The notes under the pieces: model-generated | What the model was told of the DNA's origin: nothing | The model's database searches: none | Seen by the model: the letters and a program-made list of their open reading frames with translations, nothing else | Assembly: GCA_014896235.1 (NCBI GenBank) | Contig: JADBKU010000030.1 | Coordinates: forward strand, 1 to 64,000 | Source of the DNA: a bacterium | GTDB lineage: Bacteria; Desulfobacterota; Binatia; Binatales; Binataceae | Direction: 5' to 3' | Length of the DNA: 64,000 bases | Shown here: one piece after another, positions 8,664 to 17,950 of the stretch | How positions within the stretch are numbered: the stretch's first letter is position 1 | Layout of the letters: each line of letters begins with the position of its first letter | Translations under genes and position numbers: made by a program

Positions 8664-9276
8664 GAGTCTCCTCCTTCGAGCTAACTCATCCGCGCCATCC
8701 CCCGACGACGCGGTGAAAATACTCGTGCGAAAAAACCGATCCGGCCACGAACCCCCGACAACCGGACTGGTTTTGCGCCGACGCCCCAAAACTGGCGACT
8801 CCGACGCCCTCCCGACCTCATGTTTCGAGGCGGGGGTACTACGCAAACAGGAAACTACGCAGCAGTCTCTACTGAAACGACACGAGGATTTCAATAGGCG
8901 CTGGCGGGTGCAATAAAAAAAATTTCGCGACCGCCAGACAGCCAACGCCGTTTTTGGCCCGATCGGCATAAAATTAACATAATTTGCTCTATAATGATTT
9001 GTTTAGCTGGTATTTACACCCAATTGCTAAACATGCGAAAAGAGCCAGGAAGATCGAACGCGGCGCTTGCGGAAGCGCCGCCCGCGCAGTGCCGGCAAAA
9101 TCCGTTCGAAATCAATTCAAGCGAATCAATTCATGAGCCGGCGGAGAGATTCTGAATTGCTGAATCAGGCGGCGAGACCCTTCGAATTATCGCGAAATCC
9201 AAGGTGACGTTTCGCGCGTTATTTGCCGGACACGATACCAGTCGGAACCGATCAAATTGGCCCAAGAGAAATTATT
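8664..9276. other. intergenic region upstream of porin A
   Basis: No convincing gene. It should hold the promoter of porin A. An AT-rich stretch at about 8925-9040 (contrasting with the GC-rich surroundings) is the best place for it, but I could not assign -35/-10 boxes with confidence. The part next to the gene (8664-8900) has GC-rich genic composition and an untranslated leader of unusual length is possible. Confidence 0.5.
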
Positions 9277-9451
9277 GCCCGGGTCCGCGGCGCCATTGGA
9301 GATTCAGGCTGATCCCCCGCATCCGCTGGTGAGGGAGGTCACCTCGGGAGCCACGGCGGTCTGCGGTCGCCCGGCTCCCGGATGCGAGCGGTTTGCATGG
9401 TAGGCCCGTTCGCATCGGTGCGGATTCGGCATGGCGATCCACGGCCCGGGC
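9277..9451 (-). ncRNA. structured conserved element, copy 2, 3' of the second porin gene
   Basis: A 175-nt segment with the same architecture as copy 1 at 6449-6621. The outer stem GCCCGGG-T-CCGCGG / CCACGG-CCCGGGC has one mismatch, and the bulged base is T rather than A. The hairpin GGTGAGGGAGGTCACC is at 9328-9343. Inside, CGGGAGCC pairs with GGCTCCCG and GCATCCG with CGGATGC, so this copy folds into a multi-stem structure. It begins 192 nt past the stop of the second porin gene, matching copy 1's placement, while the DNA between stop codon and element is not similar. Function unknown. Confidence 0.5.
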
Positions 9452-9587
9452 AACATTTCATCGCGCTTCGAATTGGCGCTGGTTTTGGTTACCCAGTCGG
9501 GAAACGAATACTAACTAGTTAGCTTTTATCGGCTCGCCACCTCGCTGATTTCAATCCCACTCGGCTGATTGCCCGATTCGTTTTGAT

Positions 9588-9629
9588 GCGGCCGGCTCGC
9601 ATCGCGCGTTCGCTTCTCAAGCCGGCCGC
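9588..9629 (-). terminator. GC-rich hairpin just after the second porin gene
   Basis: Perfect 10-bp stem GCGGCCGGCT / AGCCGGCCGC with a 22-nt loop, 14 nt after the stop codon. On the minus strand it is followed by ATCAAAACG rather than a T tract, so termination is uncertain. RNA 3'-end protection is an alternative role. Confidence 0.4.
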
Positions 9630-9643
9630 AGTTACCTCGTCAA

Positions 9644-11536
9644 TCAGAGCAGGTTGAAATTGTACTGGAATTGCGCAAGCAACATGCTCTGGCCCTTCAG
9701 GATGCCTCCCGCCATCGAGGCATAGGGGTTGCCGCCAAGAATTTCGATCGCCTGCAATTTCATAAAGTACTTCTTGGTCCACGGCGGATTCAGCACAATC
9801 GACGGAAACAGCAGGAAAGTGTTGCCTGCAGGGTTGTAAACCATCGTCCAGGTTGGCGCGACGTCTTCCCACAGCCACGACGTGCCGATGTTAAACAGCG
9901 TGCTGACGTTATTCTTGTAGTTGTTCTGGGGTTCAAGCGCGCCGCCCGTCCATGGGCCGAACGCTTCCATCATCGAGTTCGCGCCGTCGAGGGTGACGAA
10001 ATCGTTGACTTCCACGTTGGCCGACAGGTTGCCGGTGCTGGTCAGCCACGGCGCGTACGCCTGGTCGACGTCCAATGCGACCATCCAGTTGAGCGTGTCG
10101 GTGTAACGCACGCCCGACGGATTGCCGACGATGTCCCACGTGTTGACGCCCTGATGGTTGGTGTAAACCGCTTCCGCGCGTCCCACCAGCGGCAGATACT
10201 CGGAAAGCGCCTCTGGAACCGGCAGCGGCATGTCGCCGGTTACGCCCACCTGCTGGATCGGCGCGAACTTGTTCTCGAACATGTTGGTGCCCTGCACCCA
10301 ATAGGTATTGGGATAGAGATTCCAGCTATTGTAGTAAAAGGCGGTCAGCTCCGCCGGCCCGACCAGCGTATGGAAGCGCAGGCCTTCGTCCATATTCGCC
10401 AGGTTCGAGGCGGGAATATTCCACGGCGTAAGAACATCGAGCGCGCTGTTGCCAGCCAGCGCGCAAGGCCGGGTCAGCGCCGCCGGATAACGGCCGCGGC
10501 TGCCGGGCTGCTTCCCGAAATTGAAGGGTGCTCCGATGAAATTCGAGCAAGCATAGAATGGGTTAGCCAGCGGCGAACCGACAATCCGGCTGAACTGCAT
10601 GGGCAACCCGGGCGGAATGTATGGCGGCGTGCGCGGTCCGATCACGGCGGTGTTCATCGGAGTGAAATACGTGGACGCGATATGCGCGCCGAAACGGCCG
10701 GTCGGGTCGAAGCCGACGCCGGCCGGGAACCCGTTATTAACGGTGCCCGCGTTGGTCATGCACTCGCCGTCGTAGCGATGGTCTGCGTAGTCGCAACTAT
10801 TCCACATCGGCTGGAACCGCGGGATGATCACGCCTTCCAGAAAGTTCGAGGTGAACGGTCCGAACTCAGGCAGGTTCAGGATCGGATGGATCATCCACTG
10901 CGGAATGCGCGACTGCTCGAGGTTGGCGAAGCCGAACGCCCAGGTCGTGTCCTGCGGGTTGATCACGTCGCCGACGCGGAACGCCAGCGACTGGCCCCAC
11001 ACCACGATCTGGTTACCGATATAGGTGGTCAGCGGGCCGGTCTTGTTTTCCCACCACGCGTCGCGAACGGTGTACTGGTTGTAGAATCCGTTCGCATACT
11101 GGCCAAGGCCGTTCGCGCTGTTGAAGGCGTAAGGCGGCTCGTAAACGAACCATTCGCGCATGAAGAACGAGTTGCTGTCATTGAGCTGATAATTCTCGTC
11201 CACCTGCAGCAGCGTGCGCGAATCCGCGAGATCGTTGCGGCTCTTGGTGAAACTCCGCAAAGCCGACGGATTCTGCCACATGCCGAAGGTCTGGCTCAGA
11301 TAGCCCGACACGTGCAGGCCGCTCAGCCAACTGTTTTCCTGCGACGCGCCGGAAGTTTGCGGCAGCGCGTCGGCGTTGGCGCCCGTGACGTTGAGCCCGT
11401 TTGACGGCTGTGCGTCGGCGCCGCCGGCCATAGCCGCCGGCCGAAAGGCCAAGATCACCCCCAGCGCCAGCGCCAAAACCGCGCCGGCGCGCGCTCTCCG
11501 GCGCAATAGGCCGGCATACCAAACGTTCGTCCCCAT
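9644..11536 (-). CDS. DUF1302-type outer-membrane beta-barrel protein (paralog B)
   Basis: 630-residue paralog of the protein at 6798-8663, with the same organisation: signal peptide (AGAVLALALGVILAFRPAAMA), an N-terminal block HVSGYLSQTFGMWQNPSALR, then WENKTGPLTTYIGNQIVVWG, NNGFPAGVGFDPTGRFGAH, and a C-terminal strand ending QFQYNFNLL. An AGGAGG ribosome binding site sits 7 nt before the ATG. The two differ most in the central extracellular-loop-like segment (residues about 290-350), as expected for porin paralogs with different ligands. Each has its own intergenic region, hairpin and structured 3' element, so they are probably separate transcription units from an old duplication with later sequence exchange. 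Confidence 0.85.
   Translation of the reverse strand: MGTNVWYAGLLRRRARAGAVLALALGVILAFRPAAMAGGADAQPSNGLNVTGANADALPQTSGASQENSWLSGLHVSGYLSQTFGMWQNPSALRSFTKSRNDLADSRTLLQVDENYQLNDSNSFFMREWFVYEPPYAFNSANGLGQYANGFYNQYTVRDAWWENKTGPLTTYIGNQIVVWGQSLAFRVGDVINPQDTTWAFGFANLEQSRIPQWMIHPILNLPEFGPFTSNFLEGVIIPRFQPMWNSCDYADHRYDGECMTNAGTVNNGFPAGVGFDPTGRFGAHIASTYFTPMNTAVIGPRTPPYIPPGLPMQFSRIVGSPLANPFYACSNFIGAPFNFGKQPGSRGRYPAALTRPCALAGNSALDVLTPWNIPASNLANMDEGLRFHTLVGPAELTAFYYNSWNLYPNTYWVQGTNMFENKFAPIQQVGVTGDMPLPVPEALSEYLPLVGRAEAVYTNHQGVNTWDIVGNPSGVRYTDTLNWMVALDVDQAYAPWLTSTGNLSANVEVNDFVTLDGANSMMEAFGPWTGGALEPQNNYKNNVSTLFNIGTSWLWEDVAPTWTMVYNPAGNTFLLFPSIVLNPPWTKKYFMKLQAIEILGGNPYASMAGGILKGQSMLLAQFQYNFNLL
10881..10999. 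repeat. 119-nt perfect repeat shared by the two porin genes (copy B)
   Basis: Identical to 8008-8126; see that entry. The identity begins and ends at single-base differences, which is the pattern left by a short conversion tract. Confidence 0.9.
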
Positions 11537-12438
11537 TTACCCTCCTCCTTGAAAGTAAACCTGCCGCGCCATCCCCGATGGCGCAGTTAACTCAGGGCCA
11601 AGATCACGAAATCAGGCTCAGTTCGCCGGAACCGTGAACATGCCGGCGCGCTCCACGCCTCCGCTTCCGCGCATCAAAATGGCGGCGTTTTCGAAGCCAT
11701 CGTTCCATCGGACTGTCGCGTGAAATGTCGCGCAGGAACATATTCGCGCCGATCGAAAGAGCCACAGCGCCACTCCATCTATTAAAAATAAATTACTATT
11801 TCAACAGAATCGGCACAGTATATTAAAAAAACTCTTGCATACTTAGTCGGACATATTTCCAAATCTGCCTGGGGCGCTGAAGCGCGTGCGAAAGGCTCTA
11901 AGTTGCGCCTGTTTGAATCAATCGATAGCCATGTGTTTCCGCAAGGTTCGAAAGCGGCCGATCGCCCTGTGATATCGAATGCAAGACGTTCATTATTGTT
12001 TGATCGTCTGAAAGATCGCGATGTTTTCCAATGATCCCGCGATTAGAGCGCGAGCTCGACAAACTGCGCCATCGAGAGCTTAAACATTCACAGCGCGATG
12101 AAGATTTCGACGGCGATGTTCGTGCGGCCGGCGATGGGATAATACCGCTACTCGGTCTCTGAATATATTGATCGAATCTTTATACTTACTGTCATTATCA
12201 AACGGCAGTATTCGATTTGTAAATGATTTCGACAGGTTTCAAAACAGATGTATTCGTCTGAAGAGCCGATGTAGCGATCATACAATAATTGATAGGAGAT
12301 AAATAAAATTCAATTATGATGAATCAACTGGAATCAGCTGTAATTATGCTTTGAGATGCTGAAACATCCGGATTCGGCCATCGAGTATTTACGAGCGGCT
12401 TGCCGGCGCGACGACCCTCCGACACGCGCGACGGCCAC
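11537..12438. other. AT-rich intergenic region upstream of porin B
   Basis: About 900 nt without a supportable gene. Two patches (about 11,780-11,860 and 12,150-12,350) are much richer in A+T than the rest of the window and contain long A/T runs. The promoter of porin B presumably lies here. I see no tRNA, repeat array or transposon end. The composition could also mark decayed, foreign DNA. Confidence 0.5.
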
Positions 12439-12473
12439 AAAAAAAAAGGCCCGCTCCGGGGACGGAGCGGGCC
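12439..12473 (-). terminator. Rho-independent terminator of the crotonase gene
   Basis: On the minus strand a perfect 10-bp stem GGCCCGCTCC / GGAGCGGGCC with a 6-nt loop is followed by a run of nine T. It lies 28 nt after the stop codon of the gene ending at 12501. A textbook intrinsic terminator. Confidence 0.95.
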
Positions 12474-12500
12474 GTGAAATGCGCTGCGCGCGCGGACGCG

Positions 12501-13280
12501 CTACTCGCCCTTCCAGTTGGGCTTGCGCTTCTCGGCGAAGGCGCGCGGCCCTTCAATCAAATCTTTCGACTGGAACAGTTTTTTGGTCGCGGGAAAATTC
12601 GTCTTGTTCGCCTCTTCGAGCGACAGGTGCAATCCTTGATAGGCAGCTTCCTTGCTGGCCTGCACCGACAGCGGCGAGCACTCCATGATCTCGGCGGCCC
12701 ATTTTTCGGCGGTCGCGCGAAGATCTTTGAGCGCCACGACCTCGTTGACGAGGCCCCAGCGATGCGCCTCGGCGGCCGTGATATGCCGCCCGGTCAGCAT
12801 CATGCCCATCGCGATTTTCAGCGGAATATGGCGCGGCAGGCGATGGACGCCGCCCGCGCCCGCCATCAGGCCCACCCGCGGTTCAGGCAATCCGAAGCGC
12901 GCGTGATCGGCCGCGACGATAATGTCGCACGCGAGCGCGATTTCGCATCCCCCGCCCAGCGCGAAACCGTTGACCGCCGCGATAATCGGCTTGTTGATGT
13001 CGTAACGCGCGGTGATTCCGGCGAAGCCGCCCTTGCTGCGCGGAAACGGCTCGCCGGCGTGCGCGGCAGTCCATTTGAGATCGTTGCCGGCGGAGAACGC
13101 CTTGTCGCCCGCGCCGGTGACGACCGCCACCCACAAGTTTTTGTCGGCAACGAAATCGTCCCACACCGAATCCATCTCGGTATGGCATGGCGGATGAAGC
13201 GCGTTCATCACCTCGGGGCGATTGAAAGTGATCCAGGCAAGATGGTCCTTCTTTTCGTATTTGATGAATTTCAGTTCCAT
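12501..13280 (-). CDS. enoyl-CoA hydratase/isomerase family (crotonase)
   Basis: 259-residue crotonase-fold enzyme acting on acyl-CoA thioesters. The oxyanion-hole segment is AFSAGNDLK and the second one NGFALGGGCEIAL. Both glutamates used by classical hydratases are present, one in GGGCEIAL and one in FGLPEPRVG. This is therefore the most canonical hydratase of the three crotonases in this window. It is probably monocistronic: its own terminator follows and the next gene upstream is 138 nt away. The precise substrate cannot be read from the sequence. Confidence 0.9.
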   Translation of the reverse strand: MELKFIKYEKKDHLAWITFNRPEVMNALHPPCHTEMDSVWDDFVADKNLWVAVVTGAGDKAFSAGNDLKWTAAHAGEPFPRSKGGFAGITARYDINKPIIAAVNGFALGGGCEIALACDIIVAADHARFGLPEPRVGLMAGAGGVHRLPRHIPLKIAMGMMLTGRHITAAEAHRWGLVNEVVALKDLRATAEKWAAEIMECSPLSVQASKEAAYQGLHLSLEEANKTNFPATKKLFQSKDLIEGPRAFAEKRKPNWKGE

Positions 13281-13418
13281 TCTCGGGTATGCCTCCCAGC
13301 GGCTATGGCGGCCAAATCGATTTGGCGCGGGCTTGAACCCGCGCGCATACGCCAGCCATGGTCAATCGAATCGCACAATCGGAACGCCCGTACAACCGGA
13401 AGCGCGCGCCTGCGGGCC

Positions 13419-13661
13419 TCAATCGCCATCTTCCTCGATCAACTCGAAAAACGCGTCGACGCTGCGCATCAACTGGCGGCGAATCTGGGCTTGCGTGCCT
13501 TCGATCAGATGCATCGTGACGCGGCTGCGATCGCCGTCGGCGGTGCGCACCTGCGCGTCCTCGACCGCCAGCACTTCGGCGCCGTCGAACAATCGCATCC
13601 CGTAAATCAGCACGCCGCGTTTCGCCGCGCCCTTGACCAGTTTGAGCTTGCCGCGCGCCAT
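13419..13661 (-). CDS. small hypothetical protein
   Basis: 80 residues, not recognised. It is preceded by a good ribosome binding site (GGAGG, 5 nt from the ATG), which supports it being real. The N-terminus is basic (MARGKLKLVKGAAKRG), the C-terminus acidic (FFELIEEDGD), and there is no signal peptide or membrane segment. It lies on the same strand as the downstream crotonase gene and could be co-transcribed. Confidence 0.5.
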   Translation of the reverse strand: MARGKLKLVKGAAKRGVLIYGMRLFDGAEVLAVEDAQVRTADGDRSRVTMHLIEGTQAQIRRQLMRSVDAFFELIEEDGD

Positions 13662-13784
13662 CCGCGCCTCCGTCGTTCCTGGAAATCTTGTGCGGAGTTA
13701 TATCACGGCGGCGGCGCTAGTCGCGCGCGGCCTTAAGCAAAGCGCGATTGACAAGTTCCGCCGCAAGCAAGGACAATTCCACCG

Positions 13785-14216
13785 ATGAGCGTGAAGTATC
13801 GTGTGGCGGCGATAATCATGGTCGCGGCGGCGGCGACAATCGGCAGCGGATGCGGTCTGTTCTACGACGCGGGTTCGCGGATCAAGACCGATCGCATACG
13901 GGACAGTCTCAAGCCCGGCGAGACCGCCCTTCAGGTCCATCATCAATGGGGCGAACCCGATCTACGCAAAGATATCGGTCCAAACGAAGAGATCTGGAGC
14001 TATGCATCCAGCCCCAACACCAACGATTTGACGGCGAAGCTCTTCTACACGTCGACCAAGCCCGGCGACGAAAGCAAATTTCTTGATTTGAAATTCGTGA
14101 ACGGCGCGCTCGTTTCGTGGAACGACGCCGTGCATACGATGCCGGCGAAACAGGGCGCCGGATTCAGTTACGGTCTCGGGCCCGGCGGCACGGCTTCCCC
14201 CTTAATCAAATACTAG
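13785..14216 (+). CDS. BamE/SmpA-like small envelope protein
   Basis: 143 residues with an N-terminal signal sequence (AAIIMVAAAATIGSGC) ending in a cysteine that may be lipidated, although the lipobox is imperfect. The following segment, LKPGETALQVHHQWGEPDLR and then EEIWSYASSPN, resembles the SmpA/BamE domain, where a GxT...V...lGxP...W.Y pattern is conserved. A role in outer-membrane assembly is possible, but the similarity is limited to this short motif. It lies 140 nt upstream of gspE on the same strand and may be unrelated to secretion. Confidence 0.6.
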   Translation: MSVKYRVAAIIMVAAAATIGSGCGLFYDAGSRIKTDRIRDSLKPGETALQVHHQWGEPDLRKDIGPNEEIWSYASSPNTNDLTAKLFYTSTKPGDESKFLDLKFVNGALVSWNDAVHTMPAKQGAGFSYGLGPGGTASPLIKY

Positions 14217-14356
14217 CCATAATGCGCTGTAGTAGAGCGCCTTGTTGCAACGTATCGAAAACGTGGGGATGATTCTTTCTCATACGCGGGGCTTCCTGGA
14301 AGCCGCGTCTGCGGAAACGGATAAACGAACCAGTTCGAGCGTGATTCAGCCCAAAA

Positions 14357-16072
14357 ATGGCGACCGCGCGTAAAACTTTCGAGGATATACTGCTCGATCG
14401 CTCCTGGGTTACGGCGCAGGACCTCGAAAAGGCGCGCCAACGCAAAAAGCCCGGCCAGGAGCTGGCCGACGTGCTCGCCGACATGGGCGCGATCGAGCCG
14501 CAACGCCTCGCCCGCGCCCTCGCGCAGGAGTACGGCCTGCCGTTTCAGGCGCATATCGATCCGGCGACGCTCGACAACAATCTCGTCGCGCGCGTGCCGA
14601 TCAATTACGCCAGGAAAAATCGGCTGCTGCCGCTAGGATCCGACGATCGCGCCGTAACCGTAGCGATCGTCGATCCGGCGAATTACGAACCGCTCGACGA
14701 CCTGCATGTGCTGTTTGGCAAGGCGATTCAGCCGGTGGTCGTCCCGGCCGAGGTGGTCACGGAAGCGATCAACCGGGCGTACGATCAGGCGGCGACCACA
14801 ACCGCGCGCGACCTGATGATCGATCTTGACGAAGAGGGCCTCAATTCGGTCGCGAGCGAACTCGCGTCCGAACCGCGCGATCTGCTCGACGCCGACGACG
14901 CCGCGCCGATTATCAAACTGGTTAACGGATTGCTGTCCCAGGCGGTCAAGGATCGCGCCAGCGACATCCATGTCGAGGTCTTCGAATCCGACTTGGTCGT
15001 GCGCTTCCGCGTCGATGGGATGCTCTACGACGTGCTCTCGCCGCCCAAGCGGTTTCACGCCGCGATCGCGTCGCGAATCAAGGTGATGTCGGGGCTGAAT
15101 ATCGCCGAAAAACGCCTGCCGCAGGACGGCCGGATCAGGCTGCGCATCGCCGGACGCGATATCGACATCCGCGTTTCGACGATTCCGACCGCTTTCGGCG
15201 AGCGGATCGTGATGCGGCTGCTTGATCGCGCGCAGGCCCTGGTCGATATCGATTTGGACCGACTGGGCTTTTCGGGCGACAATCTGAAGAAAATCGATCG
15301 GCTCATCCGGCAAAGCCACGGCATCATCCTGGCGACCGGTCCGACGGGATCGGGCAAATCGACCACGCTTTACGCCTGTCTGAGCCGCATCAATTCGCCC
15401 GAAAAGAACATCATCACCATCGAAGACCCGATCGAATATCAATTGCGCGGCGTCGGCCAGATGCAGGTGAATCCGAAAATCGAGCTGACTTTCGCGAGCG
15501 GCCTGCGCTCGATCCTGCGGCAGGACCCGGACGTGATCATGGTCGGCGAAATCCGCGACGGCGAGACCGCTGAAATCGCCATCCAGGCCGCCCTCACCGG
15601 CCATCTCGTTTTTTCGACGCTGCACACCAACGATTCATTCGGCGCGCTGACCCGCCTGATCGACATGGGCATTGAGCCGTTCCTGGTTTCGTCGTCGGTG
15701 CTGGCGGTGCTGGCGCAGCGGCTGCTACGCGTCCTCTGTCAGAACTGTCGCCAGCCCTATACGCCGAGCGATCACGAGCTGGTGCGGATCGGGATGGGCG
15801 GAATCCGGCTGAGCCATCCGATTTACAAACCGGTTGGATGCCGCGCGTGCCGGAACACCGGCTATCGCGGGCGAACCGCAATCACCGAATTGATGGTGAT
15901 GGACGACGAGATTCGCGCGCTGGTGATGCAGAAGGCGGACGGCGCGATGATTCGCCGCGCCTGCACCGCCAAAGGCATGAAGCTTTTGCGGCAGGACGGC
16001 GCGGAACGCGTGCTCGCCGGCCAGACCAGCATCGAAGAATTGTTGCGCGTCACGCACGAAGACATCGAGTGA
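14357..16072 (+). CDS. gspE: type II secretion ATPase GspE
   Basis: Hexameric ATPase on the cytoplasmic side of the inner membrane that powers pseudopilus assembly. 571 residues: a GspE/PilB N-terminal domain (about 1-130), then the ATPase core with Walker A GPTGSGKST (328-336), Asp box IEDPIE (355-360), Walker B region DPDVIMVGEIRD (390-401) and His box TGHLVFSTLHTND (414-426). The zinc-binding tetracysteine motif is present as Cys461/464 and Cys495/498. It is the first gene of a gspE-to-gspN run. PilB of type IV pili is similar, but the downstream gspG-gspN genes settle the assignment. Confidence 0.95.
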   Translation: MATARKTFEDILLDRSWVTAQDLEKARQRKKPGQELADVLADMGAIEPQRLARALAQEYGLPFQAHIDPATLDNNLVARVPINYARKNRLLPLGSDDRAVTVAIVDPANYEPLDDLHVLFGKAIQPVVVPAEVVTEAINRAYDQAATTTARDLMIDLDEEGLNSVASELASEPRDLLDADDAAPIIKLVNGLLSQAVKDRASDIHVEVFESDLVVRFRVDGMLYDVLSPPKRFHAAIASRIKVMSGLNIAEKRLPQDGRIRLRIAGRDIDIRVSTIPTAFGERIVMRLLDRAQALVDIDLDRLGFSGDNLKKIDRLIRQSHGIILATGPTGSGKSTTLYACLSRINSPEKNIITIEDPIEYQLRGVGQMQVNPKIELTFASGLRSILRQDPDVIMVGEIRDGETAEIAIQAALTGHLVFSTLHTNDSFGALTRLIDMGIEPFLVSSSVLAVLAQRLLRVLCQNCRQPYTPSDHELVRIGMGGIRLSHPIYKPVGCRACRNTGYRGRTAITELMVMDDEIRALVMQKADGAMIRRACTAKGMKLLRQDGAERVLAGQTSIEELLRVTHEDIE

Positions 16073-16109
16073 CGATCGGCGGTGCGCCGGGAGTGAAGTT
16101 CAGGAGCTG

Positions 16110-17335
16110 ATGCCGGTTTTCGCCTATCGCGGACTCGCCGCGAACGGACGTTCCGTCGCGGGCGTTATCGACGCCGACAGCGCCCGCGCCGCACGCGGCA
16201 AATTGCGGGAGCTCGGCGTTTATCCCACCGATCTCGCCGAAGAAGCGAGCCGCGCCCGCGCCGCGCGCCCGTCGCTGAAATCATTCATCCCGGCCTTCCG
16301 CCGCAAGATTCCGCCGACCGAGCTGGCTCTGATGACGCGCCAGCTTGGCGCGTTGCTCGGCGCCGGAGTCCAACTCGTCGAAGCGCTCGGCGCGCTCGCC
16401 GAACAGGCGCCGCGGCAGGCCACGCGCAAGATGCTGTCGCAAGTCCGCGAGGCGGTGCGCGAAGGTTCGTCGCTGGCCGACGCCCTTGCGGTCCATCCCG
16501 ATATCTTCTCCGACCTTTACGTCGGCATGGTGCGCGCGGGCGAGACCGCGGGCGCGCTCGAAGCGGTGCTCGAACGACTCGCCGAGTACAGCGAACGGCA
16601 GGCGGAGCCATCAAAGGTGCGCGGCGCGCCTTTTCCCTACGATTATCATGATGTGCGTGGGCTTCGGGATCATGGTTTTCTGGTCACCTACGTGGTGCCG
16701 AAATCGCCACGATCTTCCAGCAGCAGCACGCGGCGCTTCCCGCGATGACCCGCGCGCTGATCGCCCTGGCGAATTTCCTGACCAACTACTGGTGGGCGCT
16801 GCTGCTCGGCGTCGCCGGCCTCGTCGGCGGCGTCTCCGCCGCGCTGGCGACGGCGGCTGGACGGCGTTTTTACGACACCTGGCTGCTCAAGATTCCCTAC
16901 CTCGGCCCCACTGTCGTCCGCGTGATCTGCGCCCGCTTCGCCCGCACGCTCGCCACCCTGCTCGCCAGCGGCGTTCAATTGATTCCCGCGCTGCAGGCGG
17001 TCCGCCGCGTCGTAACCAACGGGCTTTTGGCCGACGCGATCGATCAGAGCCGCGAAGAAATCCGCGAAGGGCACGGGATGGGTCAGACGCTCGCACGCAG
17101 CGGCCTGTTCCCGCCCCTGCTCAGCGAGATGATCAAGGTGGGAGAACGTTCCGGCGAGCTGGAACGGATGCTCGAGCGGGTCGCCGACAACTACGAGCGC
17201 GAAGTGGAAAATTCGCTCCGCCAGATGACGACGATGCTCGAACCGCTAATGACGATCGTCATGGCCGGTGTTATTTTGTTTATGATGCTGGCGGTGCTCC
17301 TGCCGATTTTCCAGCTCAATCAGCTCATGCAATGA
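16110..17335 (+). pseudogene. gspF: type II secretion inner-membrane platform GspF, interrupted by clustered deletions
   Basis: GspF is the polytopic inner-membrane protein that couples GspE to the pseudopilus. The first half (16110 to about 16620) reads correctly in one frame (MPVFAYRGLAANGRSV, then [20 protein letters not shown]), and the second half (about 16703-17335) in another ([33 protein letters not shown]). Between them the reading changes frame three times. Comparison with the family pattern ([22 protein letters not shown]) implies a 2-nt loss in a GC run near 16620, one base near 16681 and one in an A run near 16702; a further in-frame loss is likely just before KVR. Either the gene is damaged or the assembly is wrong here. 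Its stop overlaps the gspG start (ATGA). Confidence 0.85.
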
Positions 17336-17811
17336 GGGTTCGATCGACGATGTTTCCGCAGACGCGAAAAACCCGATGGCGCGGTCGTCTCGCCGCCTCC
17401 GAACAGGGCTTCACGCTGATCGAACTGATGGTCGTCATCCTGATCATCGGCCTGCTCGCCACGATCGTCGTGCAAAATCTGCGCGGCGCGACCGACAAAG
17501 CCAAGCGGATCAAGGCCGAAGCCGACATCTCGGCGTTCAAGACCGCGCTCGATCGCTATTATCTAGACAACGGCTCCTATCCAACGACGGATCAAGGACT
17601 TGCGGCGCTGGTCGCGGCCCCGACGACCGGAAAAATTCCGACCGACTATCCTGAAGGCGGCTATATCGAAAAAATTCCCAACGATCCGTGGGGCAATCCC
17701 TATTTCTACCAGAGCGACGGCAACAGCTACGTGCTTAAATCGTTTGGCGCCGACGGGGTCGAAGGCGGCACCGGCAAGAACGCCGATATCGACGGCAGCA
17801 GCAGCTCGTAG
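17332..17811 (+). CDS. gspG: major pseudopilin GspG
   Basis: Major subunit of the type II secretion pseudopilus. A basic leader is followed by the prepilin cleavage/methylation site SEQG^[14 protein letters not shown] with Gly at -1 and Glu at +5. The rest shows GspG signatures: the alpha-helical spine, the [13 protein letters not shown] loop, and the calcium-site region [10 protein letters not shown] with [10 protein letters not shown]. The start at 17332 overlaps the gspF stop; an in-frame ATG at 17350 would give a 20-residue leader, closer to the family norm. 159 residues from the first. Confidence 0.96.
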   Translation: MRVRSTMFPQTRKTRWRGRLAASEQGFTLIELMVVILIIGLLATIVVQNLRGATDKAKRIKAEADISAFKTALDRYYLDNGSYPTTDQGLAALVAAPTTGKIPTDYPEGGYIEKIPNDPWGNPYFYQSDGNSYVLKSFGADGVEGGTGKNADIDGSSSS

Positions 17812-17950
17812 CTGGCGATTTTTATCTGGCGCGCGCTTTGAAGCGCTTGATATTCAGATGTTCGCCGCCGGAATTCATTCATGCGCGCCGATTGCCAAAT
17901 CCTGGCTGGTTCGCGATGAATTGACCGCGCGCGGCTCCGTCAAATCCGTT

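Noticed and set aside
9671..11404. 577-codon plus-strand open frame antisense to porin B
   Set aside because: Shadow in high-GC DNA; the minus-strand reading has a signal peptide, AGGAGG site and family motifs.
17858..17950. Earlier ATG for gspH at 17858
   Set aside because: It would give a leader of about 46 residues before the prepilin site; the ATG at 17951 gives a normal short basic leader.
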